Source of the DNA: Aliirhizobium wenxiniae
GTDB lineage: Bacteria; Pseudomonadota; Alphaproteobacteria; Rhizobiales; Rhizobiaceae
NCBI RefSeq assembly: GCF_019511445.1
Contig: NZ_JAEUAN010000005.1
Coordinates: 62,001 to 126,000, forward strand
DNA length: 64,000 nt
Reading direction: 5' to 3'
The translations under genes and the position numbers were made by a program. The notes beneath the pieces are model-generated. The model worked only from the letters and a program-made list of their open reading frames with translations. It was not told where the DNA came from and ran no database searches. Shown here one piece after another: positions 9,548-18,563 of the stretch (position 1 is the first letter of the stretch; each line of letters starts with the position of its first letter).

Positions 9548-10945
9548 CTACCGCTTGACCTCCCAGGTCGTCACCCGCTCGCCGGTAGCCGCATCCTTGC
9601 CGTCCTTCAGCTGGATGCCCTTGGCCGACAGTTCGTCGCGGATCTTGTCTGCCTCGGCAAAGTTCTTCGCCTTCAGCATTTCAAGCCGCATGGCGACAAG
9701 CGCATCGACGGCACCCGCAAGCGCTTCATCAACTTCCGTCTTCGTCGGCAGCACACCGAGAAGTGCGGCGCTGGCAGCAAACATCGGCAGAAGAGTCCTG
9801 TCGGCATTGGCTTCCTGCGCCAAGGCGTGGATGCGCTGCACGGCGGCAACCGAGTTCAGATCGTCGGCAAGTGCTTCGATCACGATCGGGCAGGGCGCGG
9901 TGCCTTCCGGGATTTCGGACGGATCGACAGCAGGCCACTTGGCCAGAAGCCTTTCTGCCTCCTCAAGCCGCTTCACCGAAAAGTCGATCGGCTCGCGGTA
10001 ATGCGTCATCAGCATCGCAAGCCGCAGCACTTCGCCCGGCCACTTGCGGCCGCCGAATGTGTCGGTCTCCAGCAGCTGGTTGATGGTGATGAAGTTGCCG
10101 TCGGATTTCGACATCTTCTTGCCTTCGACCTGCACGAAGCCGTTATGCATCCAGACATTCGCCATCACTTCAGTGCCATGGGCGCAGCGCGACTGGGCGA
10201 TCTCGTTTTCGTGGTGCGGAAAAATCAGGTCCAGCCCACCGCCATGGATGTCGAACACTTCGCCGAGATAACGGCCGCTCATTGCCGAGCATTCGATATG
10301 CCAGCCCGGACGGCCGCGGCCCCATGGGCTCTCCCAGCCGGGTTCGTTATGGGAAGACAGCTTCCACAGCACGAAATCGCCCGGGTTCTTCTTGTGCGCA
10401 TCGACGGCCACGCGGGCGCCGGCCTGCTGTTCATCCAGAGGACGCTTGGAAAGCTGGCCGTAATCGCTCATCGATTTCGTGTCGAACAGCACTTCGCCTT
10501 CCGCCACATAGGCATGGCCGCGGGCGATCAGCTTTTCGATGATCTCGATCATCTGGGAAATATTGTCGGTGGCGCGCGGCTCGACACTCGGCTCGAGGCA
10601 GCCCAGCGCCGCCACATCCGCATGGAACTGCTTTGCCGTCTTTTCCGTCACCGCATGGATGGCGTCGTTGAGCGGCAGATGCGGAAAGTCGCGCAGGGCA
10701 CGCGCGTTGATCTTGTCATCGACGTCGGTGATGTTGCGGGCATAGGTGACATGGGTGTCGCCGTAGACGTGGCTCAAAAGCCGGAACAGCACGTCGAACA
10801 CGATGACCGGGCGGGCATTGCCGATATGGGCAAAATCATAGACCGTCGGGCCGCAGACATACATGCGCACATTGTCGGCATCGATCGGCTGGAACACCGA
10901 TTTCTCGCGGATCAAGGTATTGTATAGCTTGAGCGTGGCGCTCAT
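9548..10945 (-). CDS. cysS: Cysteinyl-tRNA synthetase
   Basis: A 465-residue class Ia aminoacyl-tRNA synthetase. Cys31 in VCGPTVYD is the first zinc ligand. The HIGN signature is at 40-43, GWHIECSAM carries the next Cys, HHENE gives further ligands, and the KMSKSDGN loop binds ATP. The length and the C-terminal anticodon-binding helical region are normal. Start at 10945, with GGGAG upstream. Monocistronic on the minus strand; a 228-base region upstream (10946-11173) shows no gene. Confidence 0.97.
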   Translation of the reverse strand: MSATLKLYNTLIREKSVFQPIDADNVRMYVCGPTVYDFAHIGNARPVIVFDVLFRLLSHVYGDTHVTYARNITDVDDKINARALRDFPHLPLNDAIHAVTEKTAKQFHADVAALGCLEPSVEPRATDNISQMIEIIEKLIARGHAYVAEGEVLFDTKSMSDYGQLSKRPLDEQQAGARVAVDAHKKNPGDFVLWKLSSHNEPGWESPWGRGRPGWHIECSAMSGRYLGEVFDIHGGGLDLIFPHHENEIAQSRCAHGTEVMANVWMHNGFVQVEGKKMSKSDGNFITINQLLETDTFGGRKWPGEVLRLAMLMTHYREPIDFSVKRLEEAERLLAKWPAVDPSEIPEGTAPCPIVIEALADDLNSVAAVQRIHALAQEANADRTLLPMFAASAALLGVLPTKTEVDEALAGAVDALVAMRLEMLKAKNFAEADKIRDELSAKGIQLKDGKDAATGERVTTWEVKR

Positions 10946-11173
10946 CGAAAAATTCTCCCAAGGTCATCAAGACGTGCCGCGACCGGTACCGGACCGGGGC
11001 GTTTGTCTTCAAGGCTTTTCGAGAGACGAAAACGGCCGGACCAGCGCGAACGCTAGCGGATAATCTTCCCACAAATGGAAATCGTCGTTTTCATGCGGTC
11101 GGTTATGGCGCGGGTGGCGGATTTGGTCAAGGGGAGGGAGGCGCGTGCCGGCAGCGCCGATGTGCTTTTCGCT

Positions 11174-11788
11174 CTATTTGCCGGATCCTGTCGAAGCATC
11201 CTGAAAGAGTGTGGCGAGATACCGTTTCGATACGAATGCCAGGGCAACAACGACGGCGACGATCACGAGGATTGCGATGACCAGATGCAGATGCAGCCTC
11301 AAACGCCCGAACAGCATTTCGACCGCGTCGCCGAACAGATAACCGATCGTGGTGATCAGCACGGCCCAGACAACGGCTGCGATGAAATTGAGGACGACGA
11401 AACGGATCGCCGGCACGGAACTGAGGCCGATTGCAATCGGGCTGACCGTCCGCATGCCATAGATGAAGCGGAAGGCGAGGATGAAGCCGGTCGGATGGGC
11501 TTCGAGCAGATCATTGACCTTCTGTGCCGCATCGGTTGCGAGAAATCGCTGCACAATAGCGAGCCGGTTGGCATAACGCCCTGCGAAGAACCACGCCTGA
11601 TCGGCGGCAAATGAACCGAGTGCGGCTGCCGTGGCAGCTTCCCACCACTGCATAAAATGTCGATGCGCGAAAACCCCGCCAAGAAAAACCGCAGTCTCTC
11701 CCTCGAAGGCTGCGCCTAGAAATACCGCCAGCACGCCATATTGGGAAATCAGGTGTTCCAGCGAGAAATGTTCGAACGGCAAGGACAA
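11174..11788 (-). CDS. DedA-family membrane protein
   Basis: A 204-residue inner-membrane protein of the DedA/VTT family. The N-terminal re-entrant region (GAAFEGETAVFLGGVFAHRHF), the FRFIYGMRTVSPIAIG signature around residues 107-122 with conserved Arg and Gly, and three C-terminal hydrophobic helices are all visible. DedA proteins are implicated in flipping undecaprenyl phosphate or phospholipid and in envelope integrity. The specific substrate here cannot be told from sequence. It follows the SDR gene on the same strand after 93 bases. Confidence 0.9.
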   Translation of the reverse strand: MSLPFEHFSLEHLISQYGVLAVFLGAAFEGETAVFLGGVFAHRHFMQWWEAATAAALGSFAADQAWFFAGRYANRLAIVQRFLATDAAQKVNDLLEAHPTGFILAFRFIYGMRTVSPIAIGLSSVPAIRFVVLNFIAAVVWAVLITTIGYLFGDAVEMLFGRLRLHLHLVIAILVIVAVVVALAFVSKRYLATLFQDASTGSGK

Positions 11789-11881
11789 GTCTCCGGCATG
11801 GCGGGATGTTTCAGGTCTGCGTCATCAAATTAGGGGAACCGCAGCCAAAGTCATGCCGGATCTTATCGCACTATGCCCTCT

Positions 11882-12622
11882 TCACTCCGGCAGCCGGTAA
11901 TCGACGAAGCGGTTTTCGCGCACGACGAACAGGCGGCCGCTGTCGATCATCTCCGGTGAGGCAAGCGGCAGGATTTTTGCAGCGACTTCCGACGGATGCG
12001 GCAGGGTTTCCGGGTCTTCGCCGGGCATGGCCTGGGCGCGCATGGCGGTGCGGGTCGCGCCCGGATTGACCATGTTGATCTTGAGCGGCGTATGCGCCAT
12101 TTCCTCGGCCCAGATCCGGCCCATCGTCTCGACCGCCGCCTTCGACATCGCATAGGCGCCCCAGAAGGCACGGGGATTGGTGGCGACGCCGGAAGAGAGC
12201 AGGATCGCGCGACCGGCATCGGATTTGACCAGCAGCGGTTCCAGCGACCGGACCAGGCGCCACATTGACGTGACATTGGTGGTCATCACGCGGTCAAACA
12301 CCTTGGCTTCCACATGGGCGACCGGGGCGATGACGCCGAGAATGCCGGCATTGGCGACGAGAATGTCGAGCTTGCCCCAGCGTTCAAAAATCGATGCCCC
12401 CAGACGATCGATCGCTTCCATGTCGGAAAGATCGAAGGGAACGAGCGTCGCCGAGCCGCCGGCGGCCTTGATCGCGTCATCCAGTTCTTCCAGCCCGCCG
12501 ACCGTGCGGGCGCAGGCAATCACATGCGCACCGGCCTTGGCCAGTTCCAGCGCCGTGAAATAGCCGATGCCCCGCGATGCGCCGGTGACAAGCGCAATCC
12601 TGCCTTTGAGATCGATGGTCAT
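11882..12622 (-). CDS. SDR-family oxidoreductase
   Basis: A 246-residue classical short-chain dehydrogenase/reductase. The NAD(P)-binding TGASRGIG motif is at 14-21, NAG follows near residue 90, a catalytic Ser is in LLSSGVA, and YAMSK is the Tyr-x-x-x-Lys pair. An RT at TGASR and the CART segment suggest NADPH preference. The substrate is unknown. It lies 110 bases downstream of purF and is separated from it by a strong terminator, so it probably has its own promoter. Confidence 0.88.
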   Translation of the reverse strand: MTIDLKGRIALVTGASRGIGYFTALELAKAGAHVIACARTVGGLEELDDAIKAAGGSATLVPFDLSDMEAIDRLGASIFERWGKLDILVANAGILGVIAPVAHVEAKVFDRVMTTNVTSMWRLVRSLEPLLVKSDAGRAILLSSGVATNPRAFWGAYAMSKAAVETMGRIWAEEMAHTPLKINMVNPGATRTAMRAQAMPGEDPETLPHPSEVAAKILPLASPEMIDSGRLFVVRENRFVDYRLPE

Positions 12623-12659
12623 GTTTCCCGCCCCGCTTAGTCAATCTGATTTCGAGGCC

Positions 12660-12691
12660 AAAAAAGAAGGCCGCGTTTCCGCAGCCTTCTA
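12660..12691 (-). terminator. Intrinsic terminator after purF
   Basis: Read on the minus strand: stem GAAGGCTGCG, loop GAAA, stem CGCGGCCTTC, then a run of six T. It begins about 40 bases after the purF stop codon. One G-U pair, otherwise full pairing. Confidence 0.85.
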
Positions 12692-12732
12692 GAATGTTTA
12701 TCGGTTGTTGGAAACCGGTCTTCGCGTCAGGT

Positions 12733-14235
12733 TCAACCGTTGCTGGCGAGCAGCGAGACCTTGCGACCCACCGCTTCGCCGTCCTTGTCGAGAAGACGGG
12801 TCGGATAGTCGCCGGTGAAATAGTGGTCGGTGAACTGCGGGCGCGCATCGTTGCGATCCTCGCCGCCGACAGCCTGATAAAGGCCATTGATCGACAGGAA
12901 TTCAAGGCTGTCACAACCGATATATTTGCACATCGCTTCCAGGTTCTCATACTGGTTGGCGAGCAGCTTTTCCCGGTCCGGCGTGTCGATGCCGTAGAAG
13001 TCGGGATAATAGATCATCGGGCTGGCAACGCGCAGGTGCACTTCCTTGGCACCGGCATCGCGGATCATCTGCACGATCTTCAAAGACGTGGTGCCGCGAA
13101 CGACCGAATCGTCGACCAGCACGACGCGCTTGCCCTCGATCATCGCCCGGTTGGCCGAATGCTTCAGCTTCACGCCGAAAGCGCGGATCTGCTGCGTCGG
13201 CTCGATGAAGGTACGGCCGACATAGTGGTTACGGATGATGCCGTATTCGAACGGAATGCCGCTCTGCTGGGCATAACCGAGCGCTGCCGGCGTGCCGCCA
13301 TCCGGAACCGGCACGACGACATCGGCGTCGACCGGAGCTTCCTTGGCCAGATTGATGCCCATGTTCTTGCGCGCCACGTAAACCGAGCGGCCGCCGACGA
13401 CCGAGTCAGGACGGGCGAAATAGACATATTCGAACAGGCAGAGGCGCTCCGGCTGGCCGTTGCCGGCCTTGCGGGCGTCAATCGAGATCGAGCCGTCCGG
13501 CTGGATTTCGCAGATAATGACTTCGCCGTTTTCGACGTCACGGACGAACTTTGCGCCGATAATATCGAGTGCGCAGCTTTCCGATGCAAACACCGGCTTA
13601 CCATCAAGCTCGCCCATGACCAGCGGACGGATGCCGGTGGGATCACGGGCGGCGATCAGCTTGGTGCGGGTGATCGCCACCATCGAATAACCGCCCTCCA
13701 TCTGGCGGACTGCATCGATGAAGCGGTCGGCAGTGGAGGAGTAACGGGAGCGGGCGATGAGGTGAAGGACGACTTCGGTATCCGATGTCGACTGACAGAT
13801 AGCGCCACCGGCAATCAGCTGACGGCGGAGTGTCAGGCCGTTGGTGAAATTGCCGTTATGCGCGATCGCGATGCCGCCGACTTCCAGTTCTGCAAACAGC
13901 GGCTGCACGTTTCTGAGCGCCACTTCGCCGGTTGTCGAATAACGGACGTGACCGATGGAGATATTGCCGGGCAGTTTGGCGAGCGTTGCCGGGTCCGTAT
14001 AATGGTCGCCGACGAGGCCCATGCGACGTTCCGAATGGAAGCGCAGACCGTCGAAGGAAACGATACCGGCGGCTTCCTGACCACGATGCTGAAGCGCATG
14101 CAGGCCGAGTGCCGTCAGTGTTGCCGCATCCGGATGACCGAGAATGCCGAACACGCCGCATTCTTCATGCAGCGTATCGTCCTCCCATTCGTTGGAATGG
14201 TTGATGTCGAAGGATTGTGAAGCCGACTGGTCCAT
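12733..14235 (-). CDS. purF: Amidophosphoribosyltransferase
   Basis: A 500-residue first committed enzyme of purine synthesis, which makes phosphoribosylamine from PRPP and glutamine. A propeptide of about 25 residues precedes Cys26 (HEECGVFGI), the Ntn-type glutaminase nucleophile after cleavage. The type II phosphoribosyltransferase domain carries the PRPP motif VVLVDDSVVRGTT. Length is normal. It follows cvpA on the same strand after 138 bases that contain a possible hairpin (14275-14295), the same pairing seen in the E. coli cvpA-purF operon. Confidence 0.97.
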   Translation of the reverse strand: MDQSASQSFDINHSNEWEDDTLHEECGVFGILGHPDAATLTALGLHALQHRGQEAAGIVSFDGLRFHSERRMGLVGDHYTDPATLAKLPGNISIGHVRYSTTGEVALRNVQPLFAELEVGGIAIAHNGNFTNGLTLRRQLIAGGAICQSTSDTEVVLHLIARSRYSSTADRFIDAVRQMEGGYSMVAITRTKLIAARDPTGIRPLVMGELDGKPVFASESCALDIIGAKFVRDVENGEVIICEIQPDGSISIDARKAGNGQPERLCLFEYVYFARPDSVVGGRSVYVARKNMGINLAKEAPVDADVVVPVPDGGTPAALGYAQQSGIPFEYGIIRNHYVGRTFIEPTQQIRAFGVKLKHSANRAMIEGKRVVLVDDSVVRGTTSLKIVQMIRDAGAKEVHLRVASPMIYYPDFYGIDTPDREKLLANQYENLEAMCKYIGCDSLEFLSINGLYQAVGGEDRNDARPQFTDHYFTGDYPTRLLDKDGEAVGRKVSLLASNG

Positions 14236-14274
14236 CGTGAGCCTGTGCCCTTGATCTTAAAATGGAAAGGCCGG

Positions 14275-14295
14275 CCGGGGAATTTACGTCCCCGG
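14275..14295 (-). promoter_or_regulatory. Hairpin in the purF leader
   Basis: A 7-bp GC-rich stem (CCGGGGA and TCCCCGG) with a 7-base loop lies between the cvpA stop and the purF start. It is followed on the minus strand by a C/T-rich stretch. It could attenuate read-through from cvpA into purF or be the end of the cvpA transcript. Only the pairing is seen. Confidence 0.35.
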
Positions 14296-14373
14296 TGCCA
14301 GCCCGCTCTCTACCTGAATTCAAGTCATACCACAAATGGTGACGAATTGCGCTGCATCAAGCGCAACACAGCG

Positions 14374-14961
14374 TCAATTATTTGTAGCAGGTGCGTCGCC
14401 CACCGGCGGCAGTTCCTGGCCGGGCTGGACATCCGCCGGCGCTTCTTCCTTGCCGGTGATGCGAGCGCGGATCTGCGGCTCGATATCCTCTGGCAATACG
14501 GCTTCCAAACGACCGACAAGCGTATCGAGGAAAGGCTTTGACTTCGCATCCACCACCCAGGTCGGCTGCGCCTTGACCGGCACCAGCCAGTTCCAGAAGG
14601 CAGTAGCGATGACGAGCAGCAGGATGCCGCGGGCAGCGCCGAAGAGAAAGCCGAGCGTACGGTCCAGCGCGCCGATGCGGCTGTCGATGATGAAATCGGC
14701 GATCCGCGAGGTGATGAAGGAGATGACGATCAGCGCGATCAGGAAGATGATGCCGGCCGAGGCGGCAATCGCGATACGATGGTCGGACGTGTATTTTTCC
14801 GCATAGGGCACAGCCAGCGGATAAAGGTAATAGGCAGCGGCAACCGAGCCGGCCCAGGCTGCAATCGACAGCACTTCGCGGGAAAAGCCGCGGACCATGG
14901 CAAGCACCGCAGAAAACAGGGTGACGCCGATGACAACACCGTCGAAGATCGTAATGGGCAT
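14374..14961 (-). CDS. cvpA: CvpA-family membrane protein
   Basis: A 195-residue inner-membrane protein with four hydrophobic helices in the first 130 residues and the family signature SVAAAYYLYPLA. The C-terminal tail is hydrophilic and proline-rich. CvpA family proteins are named for colicin V production and are needed for envelope stress resistance in some bacteria; the molecular role is unsettled. The start at 14961 (MPITIFDGV) was chosen for its GGAG ribosome site and match to homologues; an upstream in-frame start at 15027 is unlikely. Between radA and purF. Confidence 0.9.
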   Translation of the reverse strand: MPITIFDGVVIGVTLFSAVLAMVRGFSREVLSIAAWAGSVAAAYYLYPLAVPYAEKYTSDHRIAIAASAGIIFLIALIVISFITSRIADFIIDSRIGALDRTLGFLFGAARGILLLVIATAFWNWLVPVKAQPTWVVDAKSKPFLDTLVGRLEAVLPEDIEPQIRARITGKEEAPADVQPGQELPPVGDAPATNN

Positions 14962-15076
14962 GTAAACTCTACTCCAGAACCTGCCGTTCCACACCTGCCG
15001 GCTGAAACCGGCATTTCCGTCCGGCATTCCAGCATTGGGCGCAGTGTCTTACATCAGCCAAGTCATTAACGGAAGA

Positions 15077-16492
15077 TCAATCATCTTCACCGGCATTTTC
15101 ATGGCCTTTCCCCAGTTTCTTGGCCGATCCGGCAATGCGGGCAACGAGATCGGGCAGATCCTCGATCATCGTCCAGCGCGCGCTGCTGTTTTTCGGCAGT
15201 TCCGCCGAGGTGGCCGGCAGCATGGCGCCGGCAAAGCCGAGTTTTTCCGCTTCTTTCAATCGCTGGGATGTCTGCGAGACGGGGCGTACGGCTCCCGACA
15301 GGCTGATTTCGCCGAAGAAGACACAATCCGGGGGCAGGGCGGTGCCGGCAAGCGAGGAGACGAGCGCCGATGCAATTGCCATGTCTGCGGCAGGTTCCGA
15401 GATACGATAGCCGCCGGCGACATTGAGATAGACATCGTGCTGACCGAGCCTGACGCCGCAATGGGCTTCGAGCACGGCAAGGATCATCGCAAGACGGGAA
15501 CTATCCCACCCGACCACGGCGCGGCGCGGCGTGCCGAGCGAGGTGGCCGCCACCAGCGCCTGTACTTCGACCAGAACCGGACGCGTACCTTCCATCCCGG
15601 CGAAGACAGCGGCCCCCGGAGACTTGGCATTGCGCTCGCCGAGAAACAGTTCCGACGGGTTGGTAACATCGCGCAAGCCGTTATCGGACATTTCGAACAC
15701 GCCGATCTCGTCGGTCGGTCCGAAACGGTTCTTGACCGTGCGCAGGATGCGGTAGTGATGGCCGCGGTCGCCCTCGAAATAAAGCACGGCATCGACCATG
15801 TGCTCGACGACGCGGGGACCGGCGATCTGGCCTTCCTTCGTCACATGCCCGACGAGAACCATGGCAGAACCCGTCTGCTTCGCAAAGCGGATCATCGCCT
15901 GCACGCCGGTGCGCACCTGGGTGACGGTGCCGGGGGCGCTGTCGGCCGTATCGCTCCACAGAGTCTGGATAGAATCGATGATCACCAGATCGGGGCGTTT
16001 GCCTTCGGAAATGGTTGCAAGAATGTCTTCAACATTGGTTTCGGCGGCAAGCAGCACATCACTATCCGCCGCACCGAGGCGCTGGGCGCGCAGGCGTACC
16101 TGGGCGACCGCTTCTTCGCCCGAGACGTAGATGATCCGATGGCCGCGGCGGGAAAGGGCGGCGGCTGCCTGCATCAGCAGCGTCGACTTGCCGATGCCCG
16201 GATCGCCGCCGATCAGCACGGCCGAGCCGCGCACAAAACCGCCGCCGGTGGCGCGGTCGAGTTCGGAAATGCCGGTGAATATGCGCGGCGCCTGTTCGGT
16301 TTCGCCGGAAAGCGTGGTCAGCGCCACGGCGCGACCCTTTTTCGGCGCCTTTCCGGGACCGCCGCCGATGCCGCCCATCGGGTCTTCCTCGACGATCGTG
16401 TTCCACTCGCCGCAGCCATCGCACTTGCCGGCCCAGCGGCTATGCACCGTGCCGCAGTTCTGGCACACGAATTGGGTTTTGGTTTTTGCCAT
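15077..16492 (-). CDS. radA: DNA repair protein RadA
   Basis: A 471-residue branch-migration helicase that assists RecA in recombination. The C4 zinc finger uses Cys10, Cys13, Cys24 and Cys27. Walker A GGDPGIGKST is at about 95-104, and the RadA-specific KNRFG motif is present (RTVKNRFGPTDEIG). The C-terminal third is a Lon-protease-like domain. Start at 16492 (MAKTKTQFVC) fits the family. Only 7 bases separate it from the stop of the upstream parE-like gene, so radA may be cotranscribed with that toxin-antitoxin pair. Confidence 0.97.
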   Translation of the reverse strand: MAKTKTQFVCQNCGTVHSRWAGKCDGCGEWNTIVEEDPMGGIGGGPGKAPKKGRAVALTTLSGETEQAPRIFTGISELDRATGGGFVRGSAVLIGGDPGIGKSTLLMQAAAALSRRGHRIIYVSGEEAVAQVRLRAQRLGAADSDVLLAAETNVEDILATISEGKRPDLVIIDSIQTLWSDTADSAPGTVTQVRTGVQAMIRFAKQTGSAMVLVGHVTKEGQIAGPRVVEHMVDAVLYFEGDRGHHYRILRTVKNRFGPTDEIGVFEMSDNGLRDVTNPSELFLGERNAKSPGAAVFAGMEGTRPVLVEVQALVAATSLGTPRRAVVGWDSSRLAMILAVLEAHCGVRLGQHDVYLNVAGGYRISEPAADMAIASALVSSLAGTALPPDCVFFGEISLSGAVRPVSQTSQRLKEAEKLGFAGAMLPATSAELPKNSSARWTMIEDLPDLVARIAGSAKKLGKGHENAGEDD

Positions 16493-16499
16493 GAGTTGA

Positions 16500-16811
16500 T
16501 CAGGTTTCGCTGTCTTGGAAATAGCTTGGAGAAATGTTCTGGCGCCCGTGCAGGACACGTAAAACAGTCAGTTCGGTGTCGGACAGTTTGAAGAAGATAA
16601 TCCGCTCACGGTAGGTAAAGCTTCGGATGCCGTCGCCGAATTCACGGCGATCCGTCCCCGTCAATCCGTTGCGGGCAAAGGCTTCGACTTTACGGTAGAT
16701 ATCAAGAAAGAAACGGTCGGCGGCTAGCGAGTTCTCATGGGCGATATAGCCATGGTCCTCGAAGAGATCCGCCCTCGCTCGGGGCGACCAGGCGGGTTTC
16801 CGGCTCCTAAT
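16500..16811 (-). CDS. parE: ParE-family toxin without a canonical start codon
   Basis: An open frame of 103 codons whose product begins IRSRKPAWSPRARADLFEDH and ends in YRERIIFFKLSDTELTVLRV, LHGRQNISPSYF, a good match to the RelE/ParE fold. The frame is undamaged, but there is no ATG, GTG or TTG between the upstream in-frame stop and the conserved N-terminus. The best candidate start is an ATT at 16809-16811 that overlaps the last codons of the antitoxin, with GGGGA 6 bases upstream. Either AUU initiation gives very low toxin, or the start was lost. It lies 3' of its antitoxin and just upstream of radA. Confidence 0.72.
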   Translation of the reverse strand: MRSRKPAWSPRARADLFEDHGYIAHENSLAADRFFLDIYRKVEAFARNGLTGTDRREFGDGIRSFTYRERIIFFKLSDTELTVLRVLHGRQNISPSYFQDSET

Positions 16812-17076
16812 AGCGGGTCCCCGTCTTCTTGGTCGCGGACATCTTCTGGATGTCGCTCAGCATATCCTCAGCCGATTCATAGCGATGGACGCGCCCGGCC
16901 TCTACATCGTCAATCCCTTCCTGGATCAGCCTCTGCAGCTCGAAGAACTCGTCATCCTTCTGCTGCAGCAGGCGCAGGGCGCCGGCCACGATCGCATTTG
17001 CATCCTTGTAGAAACCGGCCTTCACCAATTTATCGATAAAGGCCTGATGCTCATCACTGAGATGGATCCCGGTCAT
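16807..17076 (-). CDS. parD: ParD-family antitoxin (second locus)
   Basis: An 89-residue ribbon-helix-helix antitoxin: MTGIHLSDEHQAFIDKLV then GFYKDANAIVAGALRLLQQ is the ParD N-terminal module, with an acidic toxin-binding tail (ESAEDMLSDIQKMS). Start at 17076 follows AGGAGATCGAA; a longer in-frame start at 17124 is less likely. The stop overlaps the parE frame. The locus is inserted between alr and radA, an order otherwise conserved in rhizobia. Confidence 0.85.
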   Translation of the reverse strand: MTGIHLSDEHQAFIDKLVKAGFYKDANAIVAGALRLLQQKDDEFFELQRLIQEGIDDVEAGRVHRYESAEDMLSDIQKMSATKKTGTRY

Positions 17077-17161
17077 TTCGATCTCCTTTTGTTCTCCTTT
17101 AGCACGAAGATTTTCAGCTTCCAAGAGGGAAGGTTTTTCAAGCGGAGATCGGCCCGGACGA

Positions 17162-18333
17162 TCAGTTGTCCGGGTAGAGGTAACGCCGCTCGTGGCGCAG
17201 GCCGATGCTGGTCAGCATTTCGTAGCCGATCGTGCCGCCCGCACGTGCCACATCGTCAAGCGCGATGTTCGGGCCGAACAGTTCGATATAATCGCCGGCG
17301 CGGATTGCGCCTTCCGGCACGTCGGTGACATCGAAAATGGTGAGGTCCATGGTCACCCGACCGATGACGGGCACGCGGGTATTGGCGATGAAGCCGAAGG
17401 CGCCGGGCGCACCGCCCGCCCGGATCGGCACGCCGGAACCGGACAGCGAGCGGATATAGCCGTCCGCGTAACCGGCCGAGACGATGGCAAGCCGGCTGTT
17501 GCGCGAAAGCTGGTGGGTTGCGCCATAGCTGACCGTCGAGCCGGAAGGTGCCTCGCGGATCTGCAGGATTCGGGCTTCGGCCTTGGCGACAGCTTCAACC
17601 CCTTCATGCCGTTGACGGCCTCACCGCCATAGGCGGCAATGCCGGGGCGGGTGAGGTCGAAATGGTATTCGGGACCGAGGAAGATGCCGGCAGAAGCCGA
17701 AAGACTTGCAGGAACGCCTTCGAAAGCCGCGGCAACCCGTTGGAAAGACTCAAGCTGTGCCCGGTTGAGCGGCGAGGCCGGCGAATCGCCGCTGTGAAGA
17801 TGCGACATGACGAGAACCGGGGAGAAGCTCGCCGGGCGCGAGACGTCCTCGGCAAAGGCGATCGCTTCCTCCAGCGGCAGGCCCAGCCGGTTAAAGCCGG
17901 TATCGACGTGCAGCGCGCAAGGATGGTCGCCATGTTCTGCCGTCACCGACATCCAGAAGGCGAGCTGCTCTTCGGAGATGATCACGGGAACCAGATCGTT
18001 TTCGTAAAACAGTCGTTCCTGGCCCGGCCAGATGCCGGAGAGAACGTAGATGCGGGCGTCGGGCGCATAAGTCCTGAGCGTCACGCCTTCCTGCACTACG
18101 GCAACGAAGAAGTCGCGCGCACCGGCTTCGTAAAGTGCCGTGCCGCAGTCTTCGAGACCCAGGCCATAGGCATCCGCTTTGACGACGGCAGCGGTCGCGG
18201 CCGTTCCGGAGCGGCGCGCCATCTCTTTCCAGTTATCGACGAGCGCGCCGAGATCGACGGTCAGCCGGACGGGGGCGATGTCGAAATCATCCGGATAGGT
18301 GTCTTCGCTGTCGAAATCGGTCTGTTCTGTCAT
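17162..18333 (-). pseudogene. alr: Alanine racemase with a 1-base frameshift
   Basis: The first 243 or so residues read as alanine racemase, which makes D-alanine for peptidoglycan: VVKADAYGLG places the PLP lysine at Lys52, and HVDTGFNRLGL and RPGIAAYGG follow. At about 17599-17602 the frame is lost. A second frame then carries SYGATHQL (the catalytic Tyr region), AGYADGYIRSL, and VPVIGRVTMDLTIFDVT up to the stop at 17162. One extra G in the run of four G (minus strand) restores a 390-residue protein. As written, the product lacks the catalytic tyrosine and half the C-terminal domain. Sequencing error or a second racemase elsewhere are the two explanations. Confidence 0.88.
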
Positions 18334-18563
18334 GATGGTCTCGATCGGTATGCTTCTGAACTGTGGGTGATCGATCCTAAACTTTTTGTCAGCCGGAAAA
18401 AGGCCGGTAGACGAGATTCAGGTTCTCCGCACAGGCTTTTGACAAGCGGCCAGTCAGGTCGTCTCCAGTTCGCGATCCGACTGCGACAGCTGGACGACTT
18501 CATCTCGCGCAGAGTGGGGCGTAGCCTTGAGGCCGTATTTGAACGATATCTGCAGGCGCATCC

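Noticed and set aside
9452-10927. 491-codon open frame on the plus strand opposite cysS
   Set aside because: Antisense to cysS, with His/Arg/Asp-rich low-complexity product and no motif.
12694-14220. 508-codon open frame on the plus strand opposite purF
   Set aside because: It is fully antisense to a well-conserved gene; long antisense frames are expected in high-G+C DNA. Its product has no recognisable motif.
15035-16591. 518-codon open frame on the plus strand opposite radA
   Set aside because: Antisense shadow of radA; no ribosome site and no similarity.
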